64,000 bases of DNA from JANNBN01 sp031385545 (GCA_031385545.1 JANNBN010000033.1:1-64000); one strand, 5' to 3'. Shown: positions 35,579-44,636, counted from the stretch's first letter. The notes: generated by a model not told the origin, from the letters alone. Numbers and translations are program-made.

Positions 35579-36075
35579 GGCTGTGACACTCCTTCGGGTG
35601 GTTCATCGACACCCAACATGGGCGGGAGTCCCTGAAACGTGATGAAGAACAGCAGTGCGGCGCATGCAATCGCTGTCGGCGGACCCGACAGGCTCAGTCG
35701 CGACACCCATAGTCCTACACCACCGACGAGCGCGCCCACCGTTGCGATCGCGCTCGCCACCGAGGTGATGGCTCGTGATCGCGACAAGGACGGGTGCATC
35801 GCGTGCAACAGCACAAGCAAGGCGACAAGGGTGGGCGTGAGGACGACGACCAGGGCGACCAGCGATCGGAACGGACCGTCGGTGAGACCCAGGACCCGGG
35901 CGGACCGCAGGGTTGCGAACGCGCTCCTCGACCGGCTGCCAACCTTCACGAACGGCAGGCACAAGGACAACGCAACGCCTGCGGCGGTGACGAGACGCAA
36001 TGCTCCTGCAGCGATTGAACTGTGCGAACTGATTGAACCGATTAGACCGGTCGAACCAGCGGACGGACGGGCCAC
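35575..36075 (-). CDS. Small integral membrane protein, unknown
   Basis: 166 residues with four likely membrane segments (around LRLVTAAGVALSLCLPFV, SLVALVVVLTPTLVALLVLL, SVASAIATVGALVGGVGLWV and IACAALLFFITFQGL). The start is GTG at 36075. It is translationally coupled to the 532-residue gene (ATGA overlap), so the two are likely one operon and perhaps one complex. No family recognised. Confidence 0.7.
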   Translation of the reverse strand: MARPSAGSTGLIGSISSHSSIAAGALRLVTAAGVALSLCLPFVKVGSRSRSAFATLRSARVLGLTDGPFRSLVALVVVLTPTLVALLVLLHAMHPSLSRSRAITSVASAIATVGALVGGVGLWVSRLSLSGPPTAIACAALLFFITFQGLPPMLGVDEPPEGVSQP

Positions 36076-36187
36076 GGTTCCAGTTTGGCGCGCTGCAGGA
36101 CTTCGGCTTGCGTCATCGCCGCGAAAATTGCGAGTATTTGCTCGGGTTTCCTGGTCGACTGATCATGCGGAGACCGGGAGGACAGCC

Positions 36188-36385
36188 ATGAAGATGTTCA
36201 TTGCAGCTGACAAGTGTCAGGGCCACAACCGGTGCTACGCCATCGCCCCAGAACTGGTCGATGTCGACGACCTGGGTATGGCCCATACGCTCAACGACGG
36301 GGTCGTCCCTCCGGAGCTTGAGGCGAAGGCCCGTCTGTGCGTTGCCAACTGTCCCGAGTTCGCCATCACGCTCGACGAAGGCTGA
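36188..36385 (+). CDS. [3Fe-4S]-type ferredoxin with CxxHxxC motif
   Basis: 65 residues. Cluster ligands: Cys10, His13 in place of the second Cys (C-QG-H-NR-C), Cys16 and Cys55 (NCPEFAI). The CxxHxxC pattern is known from actinobacterial P450 ferredoxins that hold a 3Fe-4S cluster. GGAGGACAGCC precedes the ATG. It ends 2 bases before the P450 gene, so it is almost certainly its electron donor. No reductase gene is adjacent. Confidence 0.92.
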   Translation: MKMFIAADKCQGHNRCYAIAPELVDVDDLGMAHTLNDGVVPPELEAKARLCVANCPEFAITLDEG

Positions 36386-36387
36386 CC

Positions 36388-37605
36388 ATGTCTGATCTCG
36401 TACGGACGGCCGCACCCGTCATCGACTGGGCGAGCGATTTCGACCACACCGACCCGGTGTGGGTCGACAATCCGTTCCCGATCTGGGACGACCTCCGTAA
36501 ACAGTGCCCTATCGCCCACAGCGAACGGTACAACGGTGTGTATCTGCCGACGCGTCACGAGGACATCAGCGCAATCGCCTACGACACGGATCACTTCACG
36601 TCCAAGTCCGTCATCGTGTCGACGGGTGAGATCATTGCCGATCCACCCATCGGTGGCGCCCCGCCGATCACCAGCGATCCTCCGTTCCACCAGCACGCCC
36701 GTCGGCTGTTGCTGCCTGCATTCGGTCCGAAGGTCATCGAGGCGCTGCGGCCCCGCGTCGAAGAGCTGTGTGATCGCCTGCTCGACGAGATGGAGGGCAA
36801 AGACATCGTTGACGCTGCGGCCGACTATGCCCAGCACATTCCACCGGCTGTGATCGCGCACATGCTGGGTCTGCCGATCGAGGACGGGCAGCTCTTCCGC
36901 GACTTCATCCACAACTCCATCGTCGCCGTGGATGCACCACCGGAATTCCGCCAGGAGTGGTTCCAGCGCATCGACGAGTACCTCGACGGTCACATCAACG
37001 ACCACCGCGAGAATCCCCGTGAAGACCTGATCAGCTTCTTGCTGGAAGCTGAGATCTTCGGCAACAAGCTCAGCCACGAGCACGTCCGCGGCACCGTGGT
37101 GCTGCTGCTCATCGCGGGTATCGACACCACATGGTCGGGCATCGGGGCATCGCTCTACCACTTGGCGTCAACCGACGCAGATCGCAATCGTCTCGCCTCC
37201 GAACCCGATCTCTTACCGACGGCCATCGAGGAATTCCTGCGCGCCTATGCGCCGGTAACAATGGCCCGTGTAGTGAAGGAAGACGTTGTCATCAGCGGAA
37301 CCGAACTAAAGAAGGACCAGTACTGCCTGTTGCCGTTCCCCGCAGCCAATCGTGATCCCGAGCAATTCGTCGATGCTGATCAGTTCATCATCGATCGTGA
37401 AGAGAACCGCCACTCGGCCTTCGGGCTTGGCATCCACCGATGCCTCGGTTCGAACCTCGCCCGGTTGGAGATGAGCGTCGCTGTGCAGAAATGGATGGAG
37501 CGTTTCCCCGACTTCATCCTCGAAGACCCGACCGCGGTGACATGGTCAGCCGGCCAGGTGCGTGGGCCACGGGTCCTTCCGGTCAGAATCCTTCAGCGCG
37601 CTTAG
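36388..37605 (+). CDS. Cytochrome P450
   Basis: Soluble bacterial P450 of 405 residues. I-helix oxygen-activation motif AGIDTTW near residue 244, ExxR in EEFLRAY near 281, and heme loop SAFGLGIHRCLG with the Cys ligand near residue 352. It hydroxylates a small organic substrate; the substrate is not deducible. The ATG at 36388 is 2 bases after the ferredoxin stop. The two genes form a transcription unit. Confidence 0.95.
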   Translation: MSDLVRTAAPVIDWASDFDHTDPVWVDNPFPIWDDLRKQCPIAHSERYNGVYLPTRHEDISAIAYDTDHFTSKSVIVSTGEIIADPPIGGAPPITSDPPFHQHARRLLLPAFGPKVIEALRPRVEELCDRLLDEMEGKDIVDAAADYAQHIPPAVIAHMLGLPIEDGQLFRDFIHNSIVAVDAPPEFRQEWFQRIDEYLDGHINDHRENPREDLISFLLEAEIFGNKLSHEHVRGTVVLLLIAGIDTTWSGIGASLYHLASTDADRNRLASEPDLLPTAIEEFLRAYAPVTMARVVKEDVVISGTELKKDQYCLLPFPAANRDPEQFVDADQFIIDREENRHSAFGLGIHRCLGSNLARLEMSVAVQKWMERFPDFILEDPTAVTWSAGQVRGPRVLPVRILQRA

Positions 37606-37614
37606 AATTGCCGC

Positions 37615-38748
37615 TCAAGCCGAGGCCTCAATGCGGTCCCACTCCGCCGCGGACGCGTCCGTCCGGTCGTTCCACTCCGCCACCTGGTTGCGCCCACGGG
37701 ATTTTGCGCGGTACATAGCCTGGTCGGCGCGCCGTTGGGCTACTTCGATCGGTTGCCCGGGAAACGCCGTTGCGATGCCGATACTCGCGCTGATCGCAAC
37801 ATGGCCGACGCTCAATCCGTAACCGAGTTGCAGCTGACGCAGAATCCGCTCGGCGACTCCTCGTGCCCCGTTGATATCGGTTCGTGCGATGACGATGAAC
37901 TCGTCGCCGCCGCTGCGGATGAGTTGATCTTCAAGTCGTAAAACAGCCTGAACCCGCGCTGTCGCGGCGATCAGCAGTTCGTCGCCGACTGCGTGGCCGT
38001 ACGCGTCGTTGAGCTCCTTGAACCGGTCAAGGTCGATGCAGATCACCGAATGCTGCTCCACGCCGACGATGTCGTCGACATGGCGCTCAAGCATTCGGCG
38101 GTTACCTGCGCCGGTCAGGGGGTCGTGGAGAGATTCCTGCTCGGACAGCTTTAACGCTGCAGCCAGTTGCCTGGTGAGGTCATCGGCACGGGACTTCTCT
38201 TCGAACACCTGACGCGTGTTCGCCCGAGTGGTGCGGTGGGCACGGTCGGTGACCAGCAGAAACCCGACGATCCCGAGAAAGAGCATGGGATCCGCGTCGT
38301 TGCGGATCATGGCGATGCTCAGACTCAGCGAGATTGGACCTGTGAAGAACAGCGTCAGGACTCTGGACGCAGCATTGGCTGCCGCCGCCGTCGAAAGCAT
38401 CGTCACCGAAATCAGGACGATCCTCAATTGCGTCGTGTTTCCGGTCGTGTCCGGCGCCATGCCGAACAGGGAGTAGCCGCCGCACCCGATGCTGGTCATG
38501 AGTGTTCCGGCGCGGATGATGTTCAGGTTGCGCAGACTTCCCTGGGCCAAGAACAACCGTGATCCGAACCAGGTGGAAAGTGATCCGACCCATCCCACCA
38601 GCATCGACACGATGAGGACACGATGGTCAACTGTCGGCCAGAGCGCGGCCACTGCCGCGGTCATTCCGGGTATCCCGAACAGGACCAGCGATTTGAGGTT
38701 CCGCGCCGATTCCCGATCCAACTCGCGGGTGACCTCCCTATGCTTCAC
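37615..38748 (-). CDS. Membrane diguanylate cyclase (GGDEF)
   Basis: 377 residues. About six N-terminal membrane segments (residues 20-180) are followed by a short coiled linker and a GGDEF domain starting HDPLTGAGNRRMLERHVDDIV. The catalytic motif is intact (SGGDEF) and the inhibitory I-site RLED sits five residues before it, so c-di-GMP synthesis with product inhibition is predicted. No EAL domain. GTG start at 38748. It converges with the P450 gene. Confidence 0.9.
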   Translation of the reverse strand: MKHREVTRELDRESARNLKSLVLFGIPGMTAAVAALWPTVDHRVLIVSMLVGWVGSLSTWFGSRLFLAQGSLRNLNIIRAGTLMTSIGCGGYSLFGMAPDTTGNTTQLRIVLISVTMLSTAAAANAASRVLTLFFTGPISLSLSIAMIRNDADPMLFLGIVGFLLVTDRAHRTTRANTRQVFEEKSRADDLTRQLAAALKLSEQESLHDPLTGAGNRRMLERHVDDIVGVEQHSVICIDLDRFKELNDAYGHAVGDELLIAATARVQAVLRLEDQLIRSGGDEFIVIARTDINGARGVAERILRQLQLGYGLSVGHVAISASIGIATAFPGQPIEVAQRRADQAMYRAKSRGRNQVAEWNDRTDASAAEWDRIEASA

Positions 38749-38894
38749 GTTCAGGGTTTCGACTCCGCTGCGAGAGGGCTGAATCCAACCAATAGAGGTG
38801 AAACGGTGAACGGTGGCTCACCGTCGGCAGTGGAAGCCGAACAGTGCAGTTCCCTTCCACCTCCTCGTCCTGTTTGAGGAGGATCAAGCCGCAC

Positions 38895-38907
38895 TACGGT
38901 GGCTGGC
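38895..38907 (+). promoter_or_regulatory. -10 box 7 nt before the B12-binding-like gene
   Basis: TACGGT (38895-38900), seven bases, then GTG at 38908. This supports GTG 38908 as a leaderless start over the GTG nine bases earlier. It is a weaker case than the 6-nt examples. Confidence 0.4.
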
Positions 38908-39870
38908 GTGCGTATTGCAAGCCTCATTCCGTCCGGTACCGACTTGGTCATCGCTCTTGGCCTGGGCGGGCATCTCGTCGGGGTTTCGCACGAGTGCGAC
39001 CACGAAGAAGCTCGGGGGCTCCCGGTTCTGACCTCAAGTGTGATCCCCCCGCCTGCTCTCGACGGCCCCAGTATCGAGCCCGCCGAAATCGACCGCATCG
39101 TGAGTGCATCTGTACAAGCGGGTAGCAGCTTGTACCTCACCGATCGTGCCCTGCTTCGCTCGCTCGCTCCTGACGTGATTGTCACCCAGGACGTCTGTGA
39201 CGTCTGCGCGGTGAATGCCGATGCCGCACGGGACCTCATGTGCGAACTGGCGCCGGGTGCCAAGCTTGTGATGCTGAGGGCCACAGACGTAGCCGGGTTC
39301 TTCAGAGACTTGAGTGTTCTGGGCGACGCGCTCGGTGTCGCCGAAAGGGCTGCGTCGGTTGTTGCATTCACAGCTGCAGCGCTGCAGGAGCACCGTTCGT
39401 ACTCTCAAGCGACCGAAGGCAAGAGGGTTGATCTGCTCACACTCGAATGGAGTGATCCGCCGTTCCTCGGCGGCCACTGGGTCCCAGAATTGGTCGAGCT
39501 TGCTGGCGCCCTGCATGTGATCAGTGGCCCGGGTGAAGCGTCGCGCCGCTCTGACTGGGACGAGATTGCAGCAGCTGACCCAGACGTCATTGTGTTCTGT
39601 CCTTGCGGGTACGACCTGCACCAGGCGACTGTTGAAGCGACAGCGTTGGCGGGTCGCCCGGAAGTGGCCTCCCTCCGAGCGGTTCGCTCGGGTCGGTTCT
39701 ACGCCGTCGATGCGAACCGGTTGTTTTCACGGTGCACAACGAACCTCGTTGAGGCAGTGGCCGTGCTGCGCAGTCTCGCGGGAGCCGATGCAGATACCCA
39801 GCTTCCAACCGGCACGGCTCGGGTAGCCCACACCCACGGCCTTGTTCCGGCGATTGGCTCGGTCCCGTGA
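38908..39870 (+). CDS. BtuF/FecB-like corrinoid-binding protein (cytoplasmic)
   Basis: About 320 residues with the periplasmic-binding-protein class III fold: RIASLIPSGTDLVIALGLGGHLVGVSHECD, TQDVCDVCAVN, and the C-terminal CGYDLHQATVEATALAGRPEVASLRAVRSGRFYAVD. It lacks a signal peptide or lipobox, unlike BtuF transporter subunits; cytoplasmic 'cobalamin-binding' relatives are common. GTG at 38908 gives the usual N-terminus. It overlaps the next gene by 4 bases (GTGA), so the two are probably functionally linked. Confidence 0.8.
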   Translation: MRIASLIPSGTDLVIALGLGGHLVGVSHECDHEEARGLPVLTSSVIPPPALDGPSIEPAEIDRIVSASVQAGSSLYLTDRALLRSLAPDVIVTQDVCDVCAVNADAARDLMCELAPGAKLVMLRATDVAGFFRDLSVLGDALGVAERAASVVAFTAAALQEHRSYSQATEGKRVDLLTLEWSDPPFLGGHWVPELVELAGALHVISGPGEASRRSDWDEIAAADPDVIVFCPCGYDLHQATVEATALAGRPEVASLRAVRSGRFYAVDANRLFSRCTTNLVEAVAVLRSLAGADADTQLPTGTARVAHTHGLVPAIGSVP

Positions 39871-40577
39871 AAGCTCTTATCAGCTCGTCGGGTGGCAAAG
39901 ATTCGTTGCTCGCTCTACAACGAGCGCAGCGGGCAGGGTATCAAGTCGACACGATTGTGATGATGTTCGACGAGACCGGTACGACGTCCCGATCGCACGG
40001 CATCCGATCCGACGTGGCCAACGCTCAGGCTGCAGCGCTCGGGATGACGTTGGTGATGCCCCGTTCGACTTGGGCAACCTACGAAGCGGTGTTCGTAAGC
40101 GCGCTTCGGGACCTGTCCGCAGCAGGTCACACGCACGCTGTTTTCGGCGACATCGACCTTCAGGCGCACCGCGACTGGGAGGAGAAGGTATGCGCTCTTG
40201 CGGACATCACTCCCGTGCTCCCGCTGTGGGGAGAAAATCGCAACGCCTTGGCGGCCGAGGCGCTGACGTCGGGGATCGAGGCCATCGTGGTATGCGTTGA
40301 TTCGCGTCACCTTGCCGACAGGTTCGCAGGGCGGGCATATGACGGCGATTTCTTAGCTGACTTGCCTCATGGCGTCGACCGCTGCGGTGAGGACGGCGAA
40401 TTCCACACGTTCGTGACGAATAGTCCGTGCATGACCGAACCCGTGCGCGTTCGCGTCTCCCGACTTCGACCGTTCGTTGCGCCGCCGGAGATCGGGGGCG
40501 CACGGTTCTGCTTCGCCGAACTCGAACTGGAACTGGAACTGGAACTGGAACTGGAAGACGCTGAGATTCTGCCCTGA
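39867..40577 (+). CDS. Dph6-related PP-loop ATP pyrophosphatase
   Basis: 236 residues. PP-loop SSGGKDSLLALQRA at the start; EFHTFVTNSP near residue 180 is also characteristic of the Dph6/ATP_bind_4 family. Dph6 amidates diphthine in eukaryotes, but bacteria lack diphthamide, so the reaction here is unknown. The C-terminus ends in an unusual Glu-Leu dipeptide run encoded by a hexanucleotide repeat. Translation is coupled to the B12-binding-like gene. Confidence 0.8.
   Translation: MKALISSSGGKDSLLALQRAQRAGYQVDTIVMMFDETGTTSRSHGIRSDVANAQAAALGMTLVMPRSTWATYEAVFVSALRDLSAAGHTHAVFGDIDLQAHRDWEEKVCALADITPVLPLWGENRNALAAEALTSGIEAIVVCVDSRHLADRFAGRAYDGDFLADLPHGVDRCGEDGEFHTFVTNSPCMTEPVRVRVSRLRPFVAPPEIGGARFCFAELELELELELELEDAEILP
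40527..40556 (+). repeat. Hexanucleotide microsatellite (CTGGAA)5 in the PP-loop gene
   Basis: Five perfect CTGGAA units in frame encode Leu-Glu repeats near the protein's C-terminus, with a degenerate unit just before them. Copy changes would add or remove two residues without shifting frame. Confidence 0.9.
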
Positions 40578-40637
40578 AAGTCGGTGCGGATGGGAGTGAT
40601 TCGCGCTGTCCTACCCTCCACGTAGGGTGGTGCGGCC

Positions 40638-43130
40638 ATGTCAGATGCGGCTCCACCCAGCCTGTTCGAACCGGTCGAGCCGTCCGAACCGCGCCCATCT
40701 GACGCGCGCAGCCTGTTTGATCTCCGTGGCCGTACCCGTCCTCCCGAGCCCGGTGCTCCTCCGCCAGAGGACCGTCATGCGCCTCCGCCGGACCGGAGTG
40801 CGTCCGACGTCGATGTGGACCTCGTGCGCGAAGAGGCACCGGCACAGCGTCGCCATCGGCGCGTCAGTATGGAAGAACTGCTTGCAGGGCTGAACGGGCC
40901 GCAGTACGACGCAGTCGTCCACGACGGGTCTCCCCTCCTGGTGGTCGCGGGCGCAGGCTCGGGGAAGACGCGGGTACTCACCCGCCGCATTGCGTATCTC
41001 ATCGGTGCCCGGAAGGTTTCACCGTTCGCCATCCTCGCCATCACCTTCACCAACAAGGCTGCCGACGAGATGAAACAGCGGGTGGCCGAATTGGTCGGCC
41101 CGGTTGCTGAACGGATGTGGGTCTGTACGTTCCACTCCGCGTGCGTGCGCATCTTGCGCCGCGATGCGCATCGGTTGGGGTTCCGGTCCAGCTTCACCAT
41201 CTACGACCAGGCCGATGCGGTTCGGCTGGTGCAGTACGTACTGCGCGATCTCAACCTGGATCCGAAGAAGTTTCCGCCGCGCACGGTCCACTCCACCATC
41301 TCGGCTGCCAAGAACGAGCTGCTCGACGTCGAGCGTTACACCGCTCGCGCCTCCAACATCTTCGAGCGTCGCATCGCCGAGGTCTACGCCGAATACCAGC
41401 GTCGGCTGCTGGCCGCCAGCGCCATGGACTTCGACGATCTGCTGCTGGTCTGCGTTCAGCTGCTGCGTGCTGAACCCGAAGTGTTGGCGCACTATCGCAC
41501 GCGCTTCCAGCACGTGCTGGTGGACGAATATCAAGACACCAACGCAGCGCAGAACGAACTGGTTCACCTTCTCGCTGCTGAACACCGCAATGTCACCGTG
41601 GTCGGTGACGGTGATCAGTCCATCTACCGTTTTCGTGGTGCCGATGTGCGCAACATTTTGGAGTTCGATCGTACGTTCACTGATCGTCAGCAGGTCGTGC
41701 TAGATCAGAACTACCGGTCCAGTCAGAACATCCTCGACGCAGCCAATGCCGTCATCGAGCAGAACACCGGCCGTGAGAAGAAGCGGCTGTGGTCAGACTT
41801 CGGCAGCGGCGAACAGATCATCCGCTTCCACGCGGAAGACGAACGCGACGAGGCAGGGTTCATCGCCCGTGAGATCGACCGGGTGCGGCAGGTCGACGGC
41901 CGTCAATGGGGCGACTTCGCTGTCTTCTACCGAACCAACGCGTCGTCGCGGGCTGTCGAGGAAGGGCTCACCAAAGTCGGCATCCCGTACAAGGTTGTGG
42001 GCGGCACACGGTTCTACGATCGCCGCGAAGTAAAAGATCTGCTCGCTTACCTTCGCGTTGTTGTGAACCCGTCCGACGAAGTGTCGCTCAAGCGCATCGT
42101 CAACGTGCCAAAGCGTGGCGTTGGCGACACATCCCTTGGCCGGCTCGACGCGTGGGCCCGCATGCAGGGCAAGCCGTTCTACCAAGCGATGCACGACGCG
42201 CAAGACGCTGGCCTGTCTGGCAAAGCGCTGCGGGGTGTCAACGAACTGCTGAAGATCGTCGACGGGCTCCGAGAGGTTGAAGGAGGGCCAGCAGCGGTCA
42301 TCGACGCAGTCCTCGATCGAACTGGCTATCGGTCCGAACTCGAGGCCGAGGGTGGCATCGAGGCTGCCGGTCGTCTGGAGAACCTCACAGAGCTCATCGG
42401 CCAGGCACGTGAGTACGAGACACTGCAGGAGTTCCTCGAGAACACATCGCTGGTCGCAGACTCCGACGAGATCTCGTCCGACGGCACACAGGTCACGCTG
42501 ATGACACTCCATACGGCCAAGGGCCTTGAGTTCCCGGTTGTCTTTCTGGTCGGCATGGAAGACGGCGTGTTCCCGCACGTCCGGTCGCTCGGGGAGCCTC
42601 ACGAGTTGGAAGAAGAGCGGCGCCTCGCGTACGTCGGCATCACGCGGGCCCGCGAGCGGTTGTACCTCACCCATGCCTGGTGTCGCAGTCTGTTCGGGGC
42701 AACGCAGTACAACCCCCTCAGCAGGTTCGTCAACGAAATCCCGGAAGCGCTCATCACGGTGCAGGGCGCCAAGCAGCGTGGTGGGTCGTGGAGCGATTCC
42801 GGCCGGTCCTGGGATTACCGCGAGGAACGCGGCAGGTCGTCGCGCGGCTCAGGCGAAGAGCCGACCGGCCGGGTCTACGGGGGTGGTGCGCACCGAGACG
42901 ATGTCGTCGAAGCAGCGTTGCGTTCCGGGAAGTCGGCGTCGCCCGCCAAGACGACCGGGGCGGAGGCCCTTCAGCTCGAAGTGGGCGATCGCATCGTGCA
43001 TGGCCGCTACGGCGAGGGCACCATTACCGAACTAGCCGGCGAGGGCGACAAGACCGAAGCGGCGGTGGACTTCGCCGGCGTCGGCCTGAAGCGGTTCCTG
43101 CTCGCGTGGACCCCGCTCAAGAAGGCGTAA
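40638..43130 (+). CDS. pcrA: UvrD/PcrA-type ATP-dependent DNA helicase
   Basis: SF1A 3'-5' helicase for nucleotide excision repair and replication restart; 830 residues. A poorly conserved Pro-rich N-terminal extension of about 75 residues precedes the core. Motifs: Walker A VVAGAGSGKTR near residue 105, ITFTNKAADEMKQRV, VDEYQDTN (Walker B), GDGDQSIYRFRGAD, VTLMTLHTAKGLEFPVVFLVG and RLAYVGITRARERL. A C-terminal Tudor-like region (GDRIVHGRYGEGTI) is typical of PcrA. ATG at 40638. Confidence 0.95.
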   Translation: MSDAAPPSLFEPVEPSEPRPSDARSLFDLRGRTRPPEPGAPPPEDRHAPPPDRSASDVDVDLVREEAPAQRRHRRVSMEELLAGLNGPQYDAVVHDGSPLLVVAGAGSGKTRVLTRRIAYLIGARKVSPFAILAITFTNKAADEMKQRVAELVGPVAERMWVCTFHSACVRILRRDAHRLGFRSSFTIYDQADAVRLVQYVLRDLNLDPKKFPPRTVHSTISAAKNELLDVERYTARASNIFERRIAEVYAEYQRRLLAASAMDFDDLLLVCVQLLRAEPEVLAHYRTRFQHVLVDEYQDTNAAQNELVHLLAAEHRNVTVVGDGDQSIYRFRGADVRNILEFDRTFTDRQQVVLDQNYRSSQNILDAANAVIEQNTGREKKRLWSDFGSGEQIIRFHAEDERDEAGFIAREIDRVRQVDGRQWGDFAVFYRTNASSRAVEEGLTKVGIPYKVVGGTRFYDRREVKDLLAYLRVVVNPSDEVSLKRIVNVPKRGVGDTSLGRLDAWARMQGKPFYQAMHDAQDAGLSGKALRGVNELLKIVDGLREVEGGPAAVIDAVLDRTGYRSELEAEGGIEAAGRLENLTELIGQAREYETLQEFLENTSLVADSDEISSDGTQVTLMTLHTAKGLEFPVVFLVGMEDGVFPHVRSLGEPHELEEERRLAYVGITRARERLYLTHAWCRSLFGATQYNPLSRFVNEIPEALITVQGAKQRGGSWSDSGRSWDYREERGRSSRGSGEEPTGRVYGGGAHRDDVVEAALRSGKSASPAKTTGAEALQLEVGDRIVHGRYGEGTITELAGEGDKTEAAVDFAGVGLKRFLLAWTPLKKA

Positions 43131-43186
43131 TCAGCCAACCGTGGTGGCATGGCGCGGCGGCGCCCGGGGTTGCTAGAAACGTTGGC

Positions 43187-43897
43187 GTGAGTACCTTTCG
43201 CAGTTCGCGTTCCGTCCCCATCTCCGGGCCGCAGGTTGTCATGGTGCACGGGTGGGGTGGGTCGTTCGAACGTACGTGGAAGGTTCCCGGCGTGTCGATG
43301 TTGATCGAGGAAGAGGGTCGACCGGTGATCGGCGTCGACCTGCTCGGCCACGGTGACGCGCCAAAGCCGCACGACCCGGCTGATTATGCAGACATGACCC
43401 AGCGTGTGCTTGATGCACTGCCTGACGGTCCCGTCGACGCGGTGGGCTTTTCTCTCGGCGCGATGACGCTGCTGCAGACGATGGTGCGTAATCCGGATCG
43501 GTTCGGCAAGGTTGTGTTAGCCGGGATCGGCGACGGCGTATTCGACGGTGGCAGCGGGCTGGGAGAGCAGGTCGCCAAGGCGCTCGAAACTGGCGACGCG
43601 CCTGACGGCACCACCAAGGCAATGGTCGGCCACGCGCACGCCCCAGGCAACGATCCGCTTGCCCTCGCCGCGGTGATGCGCAGGCCGATGCCGGCCGACC
43701 CGGTGACCGCCGAGCGATGCGCGCAGGTCGCCACCCGGGTGCTGGTGGTGATCGGCGATGCCGACTTCGCCTTTCCGGCCGACAAGTTGGCTGCGGCGTT
43801 CCCTCGTGGTCAGCTGAAGGTCCTGAGGCGCTGCGACCACTTCGCCACGCCAGAAGACTTCGGCTTCATCGACGCCGTGCTTCGCTTCCTCTCCTAG
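43187..43897 (+). CDS. Alpha/beta hydrolase
   Basis: About 236 residues. VVMVHGWGGSFERTW forms the oxyanion turn, the nucleophile Ser is in VGFSLGAMTLLQ, the acid Asp near VVIGDADFAF and the late His in RRCDHFATPEDF. Substrate unknown. The start is GTG at 43187 (VSTFRSSRSVP); upstream in-frame sequence lies inside pcrA and is not used. The second 112-bp repeat starts 27 bases after its stop. Confidence 0.8.
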   Translation: MSTFRSSRSVPISGPQVVMVHGWGGSFERTWKVPGVSMLIEEEGRPVIGVDLLGHGDAPKPHDPADYADMTQRVLDALPDGPVDAVGFSLGAMTLLQTMVRNPDRFGKVVLAGIGDGVFDGGSGLGEQVAKALETGDAPDGTTKAMVGHAHAPGNDPLALAAVMRRPMPADPVTAERCAQVATRVLVVIGDADFAFPADKLAAAFPRGQLKVLRRCDHFATPEDFGFIDAVLRFLS

Positions 43898-43924
43898 CAA
43901 CCCCTCGAAACCCCCTTCTCAGAA

Positions 43925-44036
43925 CCAACGTCGGCCTTCCAGCAACCAACGTTGGGCTGGTAGCGACCAACGTTGGCGCTGCGAGCCAAATCCAGAACAA
44001 TTTTGGACGGGTTGGTTGCTGGAGAGCCAACGTTGG
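43925..44036. repeat. 112-bp dispersed element, copy 2
   Basis: CCAACGTTGG decamers start at 43925 (CCAACGTCGG), 43946, 43967 and 44027: offsets 0, 21, 42 and 102, the same as copy 1 at 7099. The end arms 43925-43950 and 44011-44036 are inverted repeats matching at 23 of 26 positions. GGGTTGGTTGCT again lies at offset 84. It sits between convergent genes. Confidence 0.85.
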
Positions 44037-44054
44037 GGAATCCTGGGTGCTGGT

Positions 44055-44636
44055 CTACGGGGCAGCAGGTGGCTTGAGGCGGACGTAGACTCGACCGTTG
44101 TCGGCTTCGCCTTCGGTGAACGCGTCATACGGAGGTAACCCTGCGCCGGTGGGCCCGAAGAGCTTGCCGGGGATGCAGCCATCTTCGAACTGTCCCTGCT
44201 CGGGCCTCCAGACGGCGTTACATTCCCTGCCAGTCCCGGCGGGCCGCGCCGCAAACGCGAACCACCGCCCGTTGACGGAGTTGAGCCAGAAGTCCGCCTC
44301 GGTTCCGGCCAAACCGGGGTACAGCCGTGGCCCGTCGCGTTCGATGCGCTTTGCCAGCTCGGCCGGGTTGCGGGAGACCTCGATGATGTCCGTGCCGAGC
44401 TTCACCTTGTCCGGTGTCTCGGTGGCTGCACGTGCTGCGTTCCACAGGATCCAACCGGCCAACCCAAGAACGAGAGCGACAGCGATGACGAGTCCGCGTC
44501 CGTGCGACCCTTCGCGCGCCAGCAGCGGTTGCCCGTCGGGGCCAACCGGTGCTGGTCGTGGGCGCTTGGTCGGCCTGGCACCGTTCGCCGCTGCGGAACG
44601 CTTCTCGTCGCCTGGCTGGGAGTTCTTTGAAGGCAC
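44055..44636 (-). CDS. Single-pass membrane protein, unknown
   Basis: About 193 residues from a GTG at 44636; a TTG at 44699 would give 214. A basic, Pro-rich cytoplasmic N-terminus is followed by one membrane segment (GLVIAVALVLGLAGWILW) and an external domain with two Cys (RECNAVW, DGCIPG) and many aromatics (DFWLNSVNGRWFAFAARP). The outer part vaguely resembles a Rieske-like beta fold without the iron ligands, but I would not assign it. The start is placed to leave promoter room for divergent sucC. Confidence 0.6.
   Translation of the reverse strand: MPSKNSQPGDEKRSAAANGARPTKRPRPAPVGPDGQPLLAREGSHGRGLVIAVALVLGLAGWILWNAARAATETPDKVKLGTDIIEVSRNPAELAKRIERDGPRLYPGLAGTEADFWLNSVNGRWFAFAARPAGTGRECNAVWRPEQGQFEDGCIPGKLFGPTGAGLPPYDAFTEGEADNGRVYVRLKPPAAP

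Noticed and set aside
38749..38907. Cobalamin riboswitch before the B12-binding-like gene
   Set aside because: The interval is only about 160 bases and I could not find the conserved B12-box; a -10 box sits next to the start codon instead.
43925..44036. CRISPR or transposon-end reading of the 112-bp element
   Set aside because: Units are 10 bp at 21-bp steps with one 60-bp step; no transposase lies beside either copy and no target-site duplication is apparent.
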